A DNA stretch of 64,000 nucleotides. It comes from Limnoperna fortunei. Taxonomy: Eukaryota; Mollusca; Bivalvia; Mytilida; Modiolidae. Below are positions 1 to 12,100 of the stretch, piece by piece (position 1 is the first letter of the stretch; every line of letters begins with the position of its first letter). The notes under the pieces were generated by a model. It did not search any database, was not told the origin of the DNA, and was given only the letters and a program-made list of their open reading frames with translations. The position numbers and the translations under genes were made by a program. The stretch covers positions 20,237,714 through 20,301,713 of the forward strand of contig OX104122.1 of NCBI GenBank assembly GCA_944474755.1, written 5' to 3'.

Positions 1-461
1 GAAGAGATGAATACATTTTTGTCAGCATCAAAAAACCCAATTCAATAAATTTTAGATGAGTGAAAACCCAATTAACTTATTTTTGAGTGGGTGAAAAAAA
101 ATGATAAAAGTGATATATAAAAAAATACCCAATGAAATAAATCATCACATGGGTGAAAAACCCTATGAAGAAAATCTTATCTGGAGCTCTGTCAATATTA
201 CACTGACTGTGAGATATTTATCATGCTCAGAAATCACGAATGCGTGAAAACGGGTAATAAATGTTAATAAACATAACTTTTTTATGCTTATCGCTATGTG
301 CAGCACTTACAGTACTGCAATTTCCAAATCTTATGTGTGGCCTCTTGGTATGTGGTCTAGTTTACATTAGGTCAGGTCTAGTAAATTCTTAAGTTACCAA
401 GCTTGCTGGTCTGGCAATAAATTAACTTAATGTCTAACCCTGTGCTTTGATAAAATCTTAC

Positions 462-3400
462 CACAATCACAGCAAGTAAAACAGGAAACATGATAAACTT
501 GATCTTGTGCTCGACAGCCATTAGTCTCACCCAGAACCTTTCTATTACAACGACAGCAAATTCCTGAAAACAAAACAATATTAAGTACAGTAATCTACTG
601 TGAAAAATCACTTAAACCTTTGAACAGCAAAGATGAGTATAATACACATGAATAGTTGCATCACGTGTTAAAAACATAGGGCTATGTGTGTGTAAATAAA
701 GGTACTTCAATGTGTATTATACACACTCAATGGTATATCAATGCCAATGTGTATTATACACACTCAATGGTATATCAATGCCAATGTGTATTATACACAC
801 TCAATGGTATATCAATGCCAATGTGTATTATACAAACTCAATGGTATATCAATGCCACTTCATCATGGATAGCAAATAGACATTATGATATTCAGAAGAA
901 AACTCCTGTAGTAACAAGAAATTAGAAAAAATGTATGACTTCCATGAAGAATATATTTTTGTGACAATATTAAAAAAAAAAACTGGAAAAAAGTCTCAAA
1001 AGTCTGAAATTACTGGGTTGCTAAGCATGTGATTTAATAAATAGGGAAAAGTTGGAAGGTTTTGGGTCCATGTTAAAAAAATGATGGTGGAGTTGATTAC
1101 ACAAAATAGGTACCGTCTTCTGCAAATGTTCTGAAAAATAACTAAGATCCCAAGTATGGAAAATTAAGAAAAAATCCTTGAACCCTTGGATCTCTGACCA
1201 CTCACCCAGCCAAAAAACTCCCATTAAATCAGCAGTGCTTTTCACAAAAAGTCGCACATGTAAAATAAATTGTAAGTGCTTACGTCACAATCTATTTCCT
1301 TTGATCTTCCAACATACGACTTTTTGGGAAATTAACTGCTGTATTTTTGTGAAAATGTAAATATCCAATTTGGTAAATACATGTCAAAAGATAGTGCTGT
1401 TGTAATTCTATACACTCAAATCTGACATCAACTTAACTTACCCATAAAATCAGGATCCCCAGAGGAAGACATGTTCTCCATCAAAAGACTGGTTAATGCA
1501 TCTACTTCTGCTTCCTTGTTTCTACTAGTTCCCTGTTCCCTGGTTGCTGCTGGTACCTGTGGTCCAGGCACAGGTCTGCTCCCATCATCCTTCAATTATA
1601 TAAAAATGTTTAGATATCTGGAAATGACAAGAACATGTTTACTTTACTGATTTAAAAAACTCTCAACGGATCTAAACTATAGTAGCTAATTATAAAGTAA
1701 AGGTGGAAAAAGTGTGAGATTGTATTTCTTTACTAACTTTGATTTCCATGGATAATGCCAATCTAATAAAAAAAATGTTCCTTATTGTACTTGTACAGCT
1801 CCCTTTTTGATTGACATGTCTTCATGCAATAAAGACACATTGGAGTTGGATTATTTTAGAAATATTTGTCTTATTGATAGGAATTAAGACATTATTTTAT
1901 AAATACTGCGCTACATACTGTTTACATTTGATATTTTGAATTTTGTGTAGCAATATTAATAAATAATAATACTTATTCATTATTAATTAGTACTATTTAT
2001 GAGAAATATAAAATACTTACATATCTGGGAGAAAATCCACCGGACCCAGTACTTAACTGCCTGGACCTTTCACTGTTGTTTTGTTGACCGTAAAACTGAT
2101 TTGGTGAACCACTTTGTTGTGGAGGGGAAGATTCACTCTGTCTCTGGTACTTGTACTGAGTAGGAGAACTAGCCGAGATGTATGATGGTGAATTGGTATT
2201 ACTTGGTGGTCGATTGAACATTTCATTTGAGGCTCCACGAACATTTGGTTTGGCATAAATTGGTGCCTCCTGCGGAACAGGGGAAGACGACGAATAAGCT
2301 GACTGAATGGATTCAATATTGGCATAGTTGCTTTTTGGTTGATATGATGTGGGAGGATTACCTTGATAAGATCTCTGTCTTTCATCTGCTTGATAGGTAT
2401 TGCTTATTGGAGAGTTGGTCCGATAAACCAAATCAGATCTTTCCTGAACCTTACTAGACTGGTATCCTCCAGAGCGTGGTGAATACTGGTTTCCATATGG
2501 CATGCCTTGTGAGCCATAGGAAGACTGTGCACTGTATTCTGTTGTTATATGTATTGGAGAAGTAACATCATGACCTGTTGAGGACTGTGGCGGTGGTGGA
2601 AAATCGTCATGTACCTCCTGGTAGGCATAACTCCGCCCCTGATCTGGAGGAGGTGGTGGAAAGCTTTGTTCATCTACATATGATGTCTGTGGTGGTGGAG
2701 GCGGGAATTCTTCTGTTCGCTGAAATTGCCTGTATGTTGTACCTCCTGTAAGTTTAAATAAATTTTGACTTAAGACATGTTCAATTGATTACCAGTTATT
2801 AAAAGTCACTTTCCTAATTACCATCCCACAGTTATATCTGACACAATATTTATAATAAAGAAGCGTATATTTGTTTCTTTGTGGCATTTTGTTTTCTTAT
2901 GTGTAGCTCAATCAATGCTTCCTCCCACAATAAAAACTGTATGAAATGATATACTAGTAGCTGAAAAAATGCTGAAAGTGAAAATAAAAAAAAAACCAGA
3001 GGCTCTTAAGAGCCTGTATCACTCACCTGATTTTATAGGAAATGAAGATGGCATTTCCCTGATGTTAAAGTAAGTCCTGTAATTTTCAATAAACTTTAAT
3101 TAGGACCATCCAAACAATATTACTAGAAAGCTTTGTTTCATTAGTTAACCGGTTGTATACAGAAGATTTTTTTTATTTGCCCATAGGGTCCTACATGTAT
3201 GTTAAACTAAGTCCTGCAGCGGTGGTGGCCATTTTGAATTTCCAATTGCCATAAAAAACATAAACTTTATAAAGGACCATCCAAACAATATTGCTAGTAA
3301 GTTTTTGCTTCCATTGATTAACCGGTTTCAGAGAAGAAGCCTTTAAAAACTTTTTCCCATTGGGTCCTATGTTAAACTAAGTCCTGCGGTAGCGGCCATT

Positions 3401-5182
3401 TTGAATTTCCAATTGCCATAAAAAACATAAACTTTATAGAGGACCATCCAAACAATATTGCTAGTAAGTTTTTGTTTCCATTGATTAACCGGTTTCAGAG
3501 AAGAAGCCTTTAAAAACTTTTTCCCATAGGGTCCTATGTTAAACTAAATCCTGCACTAGCGGCCATTTTGAATTTCCAATTGCCATAAAAAACATAAACT
3601 TTATAGAGGACCATCCAAACAATATTGCTAGTAAGTTTTGTTTTGATTGGTTAAACGGTTTCAGAGAAGAAGCCCTTTTAAACTTTTTTCTCATAGGGTT
3701 GAATGTTAAACCAAGTCCTGCGGTGGCAGCCATTTTGAATTTTCGATTGGGATAAAAAACATTAACTTTATAGAGGACCATCCAAACAATATTGCTAGTA
3801 AGTTTTGTTTCCATTGGTTGACCGGTTTCAGAAAAGTAGCCTTTCAAACTTTTCCCATAGGGTCCAATGTTAAATTAAGTCCTGCGGTGGCAGCCATTTT
3901 GAATTTCCAATTGCCATAAAAAACACAAACTTTATAGAGGACCATCTAAACAATATTGCTAGTAAGTTTTTGTTTCCATTGATTAACCGGTTTCAGAGAA
4001 GAAGCCTTTTAAAACTTTTTCCCATAGGGTTCTATGTTAAACTAAGTCCTGCGGTGGCGGCCATTTTGAATTTCCAATTCCCATCAAAAACACAAACTTT
4101 ATAGAGGACCATCCAAACAATATTGCTAGTAAGTTTTGTTTTGATTGGTTAAACGGTTTCAGAGAAGAAGCCCTTTTAAACTTTTTTCCCATAGGGTCCT
4201 ACTAGTATGTTAAACTAAGTCTTGAGGTGGCGGCCATATTGGTTTACCAATCAAAATAAAAAACACAAACTTTGTAAAGGTCCATCCAATGAACATTATG
4301 GCCAAGTTTGGTTTCAATTGGCCAAGTGGTTTCAGAGAAGAAGATTAAAATGTAAAAAGTTTACAGACGCCGACGACGACGACGCCGACAGACGCAAAGT
4401 GATAACAATAGCTCACCTCACCCTTTGGGTCAGGTGAGCTAAAAACTATTCAAACAACAATTATGTCTACAGCCATTGTAAAGTTCACTAAAACTGTGAT
4501 GGACATTCATTGTGTGTTCTCATTAACAAATTCATAGATTGATTAATGTTGTTTAATGTCCATGAAGCAATTATTCAGCTATAATCAGAAAATGTTCATT
4601 ACCAGTAATAACAGCATACTAGTATAACACTTAAAAAATGAAATATAATATCATAATGTATAGCACCTAGTATATTTACTAGTAACACTATAAATTTATT
4701 TTAAAAAACTGTGAAATTATGTCAACAATGATAGTTGTAAATAAATTATAATATGAATGAACTGAGTAAAAATGTTTCCAAAATTGGGCCCCTTCAACAA
4801 AAAGTTTGAACAAGTTTGTTTTGACATAATTTTTTATTGTAATTAACAGTATAGCCAACCCCAAAACTGCTGTCATCAGAGAGCATCCTTAAATACATGT
4901 ATACTAGTGGTGGGCGGTATTAATGGTATATCGGTGCATTGCGATTGGTCATTGGATACAATTTACATGTTTAAGATCCTTAGCATGAAATATATGACAA
5001 TATATTGTGATACGCTTTGCTTTGTGATGTCCCTCGAAAATATACCAAATGCAAATCAATGTACCTGGTCTAAAAGGCTTTGGAGAAGTATTCAGAACTT
5101 TAGGCTTTGGTGCTACAGCTGGAGGGACCTTCTTCTGACCGTCAGTAATAATTAGCTGTCGAAACTGACCATCGAGTGACAT
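462..5182 (-). CDS. Zyxin-family LIM protein, 5' exons (3' end beyond left edge)
   Basis: Four exons join in phase: 5182-5065, 2745-2021, 1589-1442 and 563-462. The start at 5182 lies just after a splice acceptor near 5223, so an upstream 5'UTR exon is likely. Seen in the protein: an N-terminal PAVAPKPK motif (residues 21-28), three FPPPP motifs (about residues 53, 68, 88), then a long Ser/Pro/Gln/Tyr-rich disordered stretch. A VDALTSLLMENM helix follows, and then the first LIM domain, C333-x2-C336-x18-H355-x2-C358-x2-C361-x2-C364. Family knowledge: FPPPP binds the EVH1 domain of Ena/VASP, and zyxin, LPP and TRIP6 carry three C-terminal LIM domains, acting at focal adhesions and stress fibres. 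The remaining LIM domains must lie left of the window. Intron 1 (5064-2746) carries a large repeat element. Zyxin versus LPP cannot be separated here. Confidence 0.8.
709..857. repeat. 37-bp minisatellite, four copies
   Basis: Four head-to-tail copies of a 37-bp unit lie in a zyxin intron. Each unit contains the palindrome TGTGTATTATACACA; the fourth copy has a substitution that breaks it. The frame stays open through the array on the + strand, but the predicted peptide is only the translated repeat and I do not call it a gene. Confidence 0.9.
3001..4440 (+). mobile_element. Pearl-like (Helitron-like, non-autonomous) element with ~166-bp core repeats
   Basis: The element opens with the palindrome GGCTCTTAAGAGCC (3001-3014). 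About seven full copies and a partial first copy of a ~166-bp unit follow, recognisable by a GCGGCCATTTTGAATT block recurring near 3227, 3395, 3560, 3728, 3890, 4058 and 4226. It ends in a (GACGCC)-like tract and a terminal hairpin at 4411-4439 with arms of about 12 bp. Bivalve pearl elements are known for a left arm, tandem core repeats, a short microsatellite and a right arm, and have been grouped with Helitron-like elements; assignment to that class is by architecture. It sits in intron 1 of the zyxin-like gene and has no coding capacity. Confidence 0.7.
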
Positions 5183-5222
5183 CCTTTATTAATATGAATC
5201 TTGTCTTCTTGATAAAATTTTC

Positions 5223-8200
5223 TGAAAATAAACAAAGTTTTCTTTTACAATTGTGAATTTGTATAATATTAAATGTTGATAGGACATTTAAAGCTCTTAT
5301 TTTGAGGATGTCAACATTTTACTGGCTTCCACATAGCAACAATAAAAAATGCTAATTTCAAAATACATGTAATTATTTTTTTTTTATATATTTTTATTTC
5401 AAATTGAATCCATCTACCTCTAATATATTTTGTTACTGAATATTCACATTTAAATCAAGCAAAACATATCATTAACATTTTAAATGCATAAGCATAGTTA
5501 AAAAAATTATGCCCTTTTTGAAGATACAAATGAACACTGTAGATAGTTCATTAGTTGTGTAGCCCCCACAACAAACTTTATAAATGAATACATGTATGTA
5601 CTTTTACCACTATAGATATATACCGATACATTTGACCCCAAAAAATCTTTTCAACTGAATTAAAGATGGCCACAAAAAACCTCCTTTTTGAATATTTTAA
5701 TAAAAAAAAATTACAAAATAATATACACACAGCTGATGCTCCCCAAAATTTACATGATGTAGATTTCATATATTTGTTTCATTTACATATCTGTAACAAA
5801 GTGGCATGACCCTGACATCATAACATAATATTTGTATCTGACCCCAAAACAGGATATAGCTGATTAATTAAATACCTACAGAAACATTTATATACACAAG
5901 GCCTTAATATATCTGAGGGAAAATGATCAAACTTGTGTCATGTGATCTTACAAGAGAACAGAATTAGGTTATGTTAAACAGGAACATGGTCAGTTTATTC
6001 TGGTTTAAATTAATATGAATAAATGTACACTGCAAATGGAAATTAAAGTTGAAGTGACACATGTTGATGCTTAAGAATGTGTTTAATGAAGACATGTTGG
6101 ACATTTAGTAAGGTTCTGTAATGTACTGAACTGAACCAAAAATACCATAATTGATAGTGTAGAATGGTCAATGGTATTATAAGTATATATACAATCAATC
6201 CAAAGTTCTTAAACCAAGTGATTCAATTAAATTGACTTTACAAGTACTTGACATGTTGTGTAAAATGCTTACCTAAGATATATCAGAAGATATTTCAATA
6301 ATAATAAAATTAATAAATACTATTACAATACAACCTTTTCTGCAATAGTTAAAAGTTTATAAATGATTGCTATACTTGGATCGAATGAAGATACCAGCAC
6401 ATATATGGTAGAAAATAAAATGTTTCCACTTTGTGAAGATTAGAAAAATTAAAAATTTTTGTACTGAAAGTGTAAGTAATTACTGACCTTTATACTACCT
6501 ATATTACTTGTATATATACTGGTATGAATGAATTATACATTCTACTAGTAGGTCAAAGTTAAACAAGGTGAGGAATTTATTGTAAAACATACATTTTGAG
6601 TGATTAAATATGTTTATCACCTCAAATGCATGTATAGTCACATTCCAACTAAAATATGTTGTTTTGCACTTCATTTTCTTAAGGTTTTTCTTATTCCAAC
6701 CTCCAGGCTAACAAATTAATAATAGATGTAAAACTCTTAAAAAAAAAAAACTAAAGAAATTAATTTTATACATACAAATGTACAAATTAACATGATTAAA
6801 GTGAAATGAATTTTACTTTACAAAGATACATCTACACATTAAAAAAAAAAGTGATGAAAATCCAAAAAAGGCTTTGTAACAGTTATAGTATATTTTGGCA
6901 AAATCAGTACATGTATATTTTTAACCTTAAACATGTTACAAGTACATACATACTAGTAGAAAATAATAATATGTAAATTTACTAATTAACTTTGCATACA
7001 TGTATCATGATGTACATGTACATATACACAGTTTTCGAAATTAGCACTGGTCCGACGGTCTGCAGTAAAACAGACCGTCGGGCTGGTGCATTTGTCTGCC
7101 CAACTGACCGGCAAAAATTACAAGCCATGTTACCTTTTATGTGGTGTTTCTCAAATTGTAGCTATTAAACAAGTTGTGTATATAACTATATATGGTTTGA
7201 TTACCTCGTCTTGTCGTAATTTTCTGATTTAATTGATCTATCATCGGTAATAAAATAATTGTACTTGACTTGGGGAGTTTTTTACGTCCTACACTGACAA
7301 CTTAATACCCTTGGTCGGACGAAATAATTGTAAACATTTGCTTTCTATTTATAAATAAAATTTACATATAATGCTGTATGCATGCACAGTTTCAGATTTT
7401 TCTAAATGTGGCGACCTCCATGTTGAGTTACATCACCGGAGCAATACCAGGACATTGACCTGCTAAAGTTGACCCCAATTTTTTTTTGGACCTGTCAATT
7501 TTCATTCGGACCTGTAAAAATTTTGGATCTACAGGTCCGACTGACCTGTGGATTCAATATATAATAACAAACAAACTTCAAGATTCTGTTTTAAGTCTTC
7601 CACAAAATTAAACTTTGACCAGAAATTAGTGTCAAGTCCTGTCATCTCAACATAAACTAGTAACATAATGACCCAAAGTACATGTAATTAACATGCAATC
7701 AACAATCATACCTGTCATTAACAAGAAATAAACAAAAGTTCACCAAATGCAACACTGTATATCAAAACAAGTTCCAGAAACTAATTTTCTAGAACAACTC
7801 AATACAATTTGTCTTGCTTCTGAGTTGTTTAATATACATGTACTACTGTATGCATATTCATTTTAATAAAAAATATACATACTTGTGAATGCCACTTCAC
7901 GATGTGGAGGTCAAGATTTTTAACATTTCACCATAGCCTTGTCAATTAAGGTTGGAGTAGAGCACAATCTGCCCTCAATAAAATTTGAACTCAAACCTCA
8001 TAGACCAAATTCTTTTGTCTCTATAGTCAAAAATATTTCTCAATTCTGGATTTCATATCTATTTTGACTTTTTTTTTTCTTTTTTTTTCCAAAAGTCAGA
8101 AAAGAAAATGAAAAAAAAATTGTGAAATTCTGTCTAAAACCTCAATAATTACGCACTGATTTTTTCAATGTACTTAGCAGATGACTTACTATGTTAACCA

Positions 8201-8860
8201 CTCAGCCACAGAGGACACATAAAAGACTACAAACAAAGGTCAAAGTGTTGTATGTGACAGATCATTTGATAAATATTGGGCTTGTACACAGTAGTAGACT
8301 AGTACTAGTAAAAACAAATTAATTGACAATTTATTATTTAACCTGTCATTTATATCAATTTCATAAAAAGCAGCTCCAATGTTACGATGATGTAGTTTAC
8401 ATTACTAGGCTTTGAATGGAATTATTTGGGGGTTAACTGACTTGAAGGCCGGAACGAAGAAAAACTGATTTTTTACCAAATACATGTCTAAAGTCTACTT
8501 ATTTACTTACAACTCGAAATAACGACACGGAACACATGTAGTGTCTAGTGATATTGTTTATACTTACTTATCTTCGTAATTAATTAACTAACATTAAAAT
8601 GTTTTATAACAATATTTACTTCTTAACAAACGCTCTACACTACGCACCCTATACTACAGCACCGGGTAATTGGTTTCCTTCTTAGAAAGACCCCTCCCCC
8701 CTTTTAGTGTAAAAATTAAGACAACTCAGATTAACAAAACTTTGTAACTTACTGAATTTCAAAATGGCTGAGATACAAGTCTTTCCGTAATGTGTTCAAT
8801 GAATAAAGCGTTATTAATGGTAGAATTTGTTTTTTTATAAGGAGTGATTCACAACAAATC
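5223..8860. other. Gene-free AT-rich stretch upstream of the zyxin-like gene
   Basis: I find no convincing exon in this 3.6 kb. It presumably holds the zyxin 5' flank or first intron. Two hairpins stand out: 11-bp perfect arms at 7052-7062 and 7071-7081 (CCGACGGTCTG and its complement), and 10-bp arms (CGGACCTGTA) at about 7515-7545. They sit in what looks like one decayed repeat (7040-7555). A possible donor-like site on the - strand near 8752 could end a 5'UTR exon but is not provable. Confidence 0.5.
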
Positions 8861-8988
8861 CTGTTGTCTTCCTAAAAAGGAAGCACAGTAGACCAGTGAG
8901 TGACGTCACTTCCTATCGGGGGTTTTGTGAAGATTGCAATGCAATCTTTAATACGTTCGGTTTTCAGGTAAGACAATGAGAACCCATC

Positions 8989-9061
8989 CTCACAAGTCAG
9001 GGTTCCTGCGTCCACATGTGTCCACGAAACACATGTGGACACAGAAACCCTGACTTGTGAG
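8989..9061. repeat. Long imperfect hairpin
   Basis: Two arms of about 32 bp (8989-9020 and 9029-9061) are near-perfect reverse complements around a short loop; the inner parts are CCACATGTG/CACATGTGG and the outer parts CTCACAAGTCAGGGTT and its complement. The flanking 8870-8985 segment has no clear gene. It could be a small foldback element or a site made by template switching. Confidence 0.75.
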
Positions 9062-9524
9062 AATGTGAGAACCCGCCCCGCTAAAAACAAGAGCATGAAT
9101 AAATACTGAAGAGATAAACTATTTTATGTATTTTAATTATTATTATAATAAAATACCCAAACAGAAAAAGAGAAAACAAGTTTGTTTATATGGTGATGTT
9201 AAAAATTACGTGGAATTTTTGATTGTTTTAAGGAAAAGATTTTTCTGGTCGGCGTTAGACAAATTTTAAAGACCAAGTTTTAAGGGCGAGTTATCTGACA
9301 GAGAAAAAAAACAAGATCGAGACCTGAACAGTATTCTTGTTGAACATCACAATCCAGCTAGGTAAGACAATTGCAGGTTCGATCGCAATCAATCAATCAA
9401 AAATGCAGTGTGAAAACACAGTCGTTTCTTGTGCAATTCGCATGCGTAAAAACTAGTTAATTTCCGCAAATTAATTATGTGTTTGTTTGAATGGCATTTA
9501 ATGCCACTTTGTGCATATATATAT

Positions 9525-10080
9525 AAGAAATATTTAAGTACTGTTGAAAACGTTGAGACGAAAATAAAATGAATTCCAAATGATATGTAGAATTTTAAGA
9601 TCGACACAGCAGTATCGTATCTCCCATTTTTTACAATATTTTTAGATGTGAATTGGCCACCACCTACAGTGAGGTCGCCACTAGTGATATAACAGGACTA
9701 CGTATCTTCTTTAACACTCTCCCCCACGATGATTTTCGCAGCAAACGCATTTTCACTAAAATCAGAAATATTATTACAAATCGATTTGTAATCAAGTCTA
9801 AAAAGTTGGTAAAACAGTGTTCATTTAACTTACAAATTTAAATAACTATGATCGTTTGCGTCCGGTTGTATTGGGAAGGAGTATGCGGAGAAATGGAAAA
9901 TTAATGTTCATAACTAACATATTTTGCGACCTCACTGTGGGTGGCGGCCAATTCACATCTAAAAATATTGTAAAAAATGGGAGATACAATACTGCAGTGT
10001 CGATCGTTAAATTTCTACATATCATTTGGAAGTCATTAAATTTTGGTCTCTCCGTTTGCAACAGCACTAAAATATTTCTT
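9525..10080. mobile_element. Foldback (MITE-like) element with ~154-bp inverted arms
   Basis: The left arm (9525-9678) and right arm (9926-10080) are reverse complements over essentially their whole length, with scattered mismatches and small indels. They enclose a ~247-bp spacer that itself contains the 20-bp palindrome ATTACAAATCGATTTGTAAT near 9776-9795. Open frames across the arms are by-products of the repeat. No transposase is present, so this would be non-autonomous. I did not identify a target-site duplication. Confidence 0.75.
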
Positions 10081-10192
10081 CTTTTCCCTACCAAATACAA
10101 GAACGCATTGAAGGAACTGATTCAAATTTTCTTCTTTGACAACAATTGCTAACGATATATTATTAGTAGAAACAAGTCTTAGTTTATAAATA

Positions 10193-10432
10193 TGGGCCTC
10201 GGTGGCCGACTGGTCAATTTAGTTAGTACTTTAATATTGATCACGTGCTTATCAACATTGATTGCAGCTATGAAGAGGGTGTGCTCGACTCAAACCTTAA
10301 TTGACAAGGAAAGGGATCTGGTGGGTTCCCCTGGTACTCCGGTTTCCTCCCCCCAAAAAACTGTAGGCCATGATATAGCAGACAAATTTCAGAAAGTGGC
10401 GTTAGACAGAATTCAAACACATAAACGTCGTT
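10193..10432 (+). mobile_element. tRNA-derived SINE (old copy)
   Basis: It begins with the GGGCCTCGGTGGCCGACTGG head, an RNA polymerase III A-box-like segment. It continues with the family body (a TGTGCTCGACTC block, then AATTGACAAGGA, then TACTCCGGTTTCCTCC) and ends with a degraded GTGGCGTTAGACA tail near an AAACAC tract. The B-box region is decayed. The same family recurs in this window at about 26105, 28744, 46861, 50492, 53118 and 57683. Confidence 0.85.
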
Positions 10433-10439
10433 AGTAACC

Positions 10440-11576
10440 ACTCGAACAATAAGTGAAGCTAATTTGTTGATATTTTCATATCTTAATATTACATATTTGT
10501 TATGTTAGCTGCAGAGTTTTTCAACTATAGTTGACATTATATTATGTTCTAATTATGACCACCCCTTTTCTTATAGTTTTATATTTTGAATGAGAGGCTT
10601 CATGCAGGGGCTACTCCAGAAAAATCTGAAGTAAGTTTTTATTCACATAGTGTGTAAATAAGTCACGGTTTGAATATTGTTTATCTTAGTTGTCCTAATG
10701 ATCTTGAAATAAGGATATTCAGACGCTTACAAAAAATATATTCCCTTCCTTGCCTTACCTTCACTTGGAAATTTATCCTGATTTTATAATAAAGCAATGA
10801 ATGTTTGCTGATTATTATTGTATACTGGTAATTTGGTAAGTATATGTTTGATATCAGGTTTCAGTTTAACAAATACAACAGATATAACGAAAAAAAACTT
10901 TGAATTAAAAAACACTCAACATTTACAAAATTAAATCTATGTAGAAACTAACAAAGAAATACTCACATCACTACAACAGAATATAATTTTCTTTTGCATT
11001 TTTTTCTCAACAGCACTATACCAATATACCAGTTGAGATTTTTTTGTGAATTGATTGTTTAAGTATGCTTAGAAGTAATACTTAATAACTATATTCTTCT
11101 AATATTTGTTATTCTGTATATGTACTTTTTTCGAAATCTGTTAATGACGAGGTAGATGATGGTAAAGCTTATTCGAAAGTCTCTGTTCAGCGAAAAACAA
11201 CAAAATTGACAAAAATATATAAATCTTCTTAGTTATAAAGATAGGCTTCATTCAATATGTTTTCGAACATTGGAATATAGACAGAAGCGAAACGATATAA
11301 TACAAGTTTAAAGGGCACTTTACAGCACAAACGATATTGACTGCATAAAATTGCTTTATCACCTAGTAACATTACTAGGGTCACAACTGAAAACTTTTCT
11401 ACATTAAATAAAGAACGACATAGGTTTCAACTCTTACCATTCAATCGAACAGCTTTTCTAAAGATTCGGTATCGGCGACATAGATAAGGAGACCTGTAAT
11501 AACCATAAAATTAACAGCTCCTGTTAAATACCAGCGCATATCAACATATATTTAAATAAGTTAAATTAATCGTCGT

Positions 11577-11625
<49 letters not shown>

Positions 11626-12100
11626 ACAAACTAACCTGATGATGATGAGGTGGTCTTTAAAAGCCAAATGGATTATTCAATGACCAAAAGGAATGGTACA
11701 AAAGAGAAAGGAATATTTAGGAGTGGAACACGGTAACTAACCACTAATCAACTGGGGAAAGGGTGGAACAACGAAACACAATTTGGGCTGCCACATGATA
11801 AGTATGTAGTAATGTGTAGTAACGGAGAATTTAGCTTTTTCTACGGCGACAGTGAGCTTACAAGTTTAAGTACTCTGCAAAAGAAGTCTAGCTGTTATCC
11901 AAAAATTGTTTTATTGAAAAGAAATCATTTCTTAAAAGCATAAAAAGGTCATCTTTCAAAATAGCCACGGGCATTAAAAATATACCACTGTCATTGGCGA
12001 TTATTTGTATTGTTGTTCATAATCATCGACTGATTACCGGTATACTGTGTATACACAGTAACTCAAGGAACTGCTATACATGTACAGTATTGATCAATAT
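10440..12100. other. Gene-free stretch with (AG)n microsatellite
   Basis: I see no gene. A perfect (AG)n tract of about 22 repeats occupies 11579-11622. The remainder is AT-rich unique-looking sequence up to the left LTR at 12101. Confidence 0.55.

Noticed and set aside
686..925. Open frame over the 37-bp minisatellite
   Set aside because: The peptide is only the repeat translated; no start context, splice or family support.
3080..4340. CRISPR array (regular ~166-bp repeats)
   Set aside because: Repeats are long and contiguous without unique spacers, and the DNA is animal; it is a core-repeat tract of a mobile element.
8752..8800. 5'UTR exon of the zyxin-like gene
   Set aside because: Only a donor-like sequence supports it; non-coding exons cannot be proved from sequence alone.
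9846..10152. Open frames on both strands of the foldback element
   Set aside because: Both overlap the inverted arms and have no family features.
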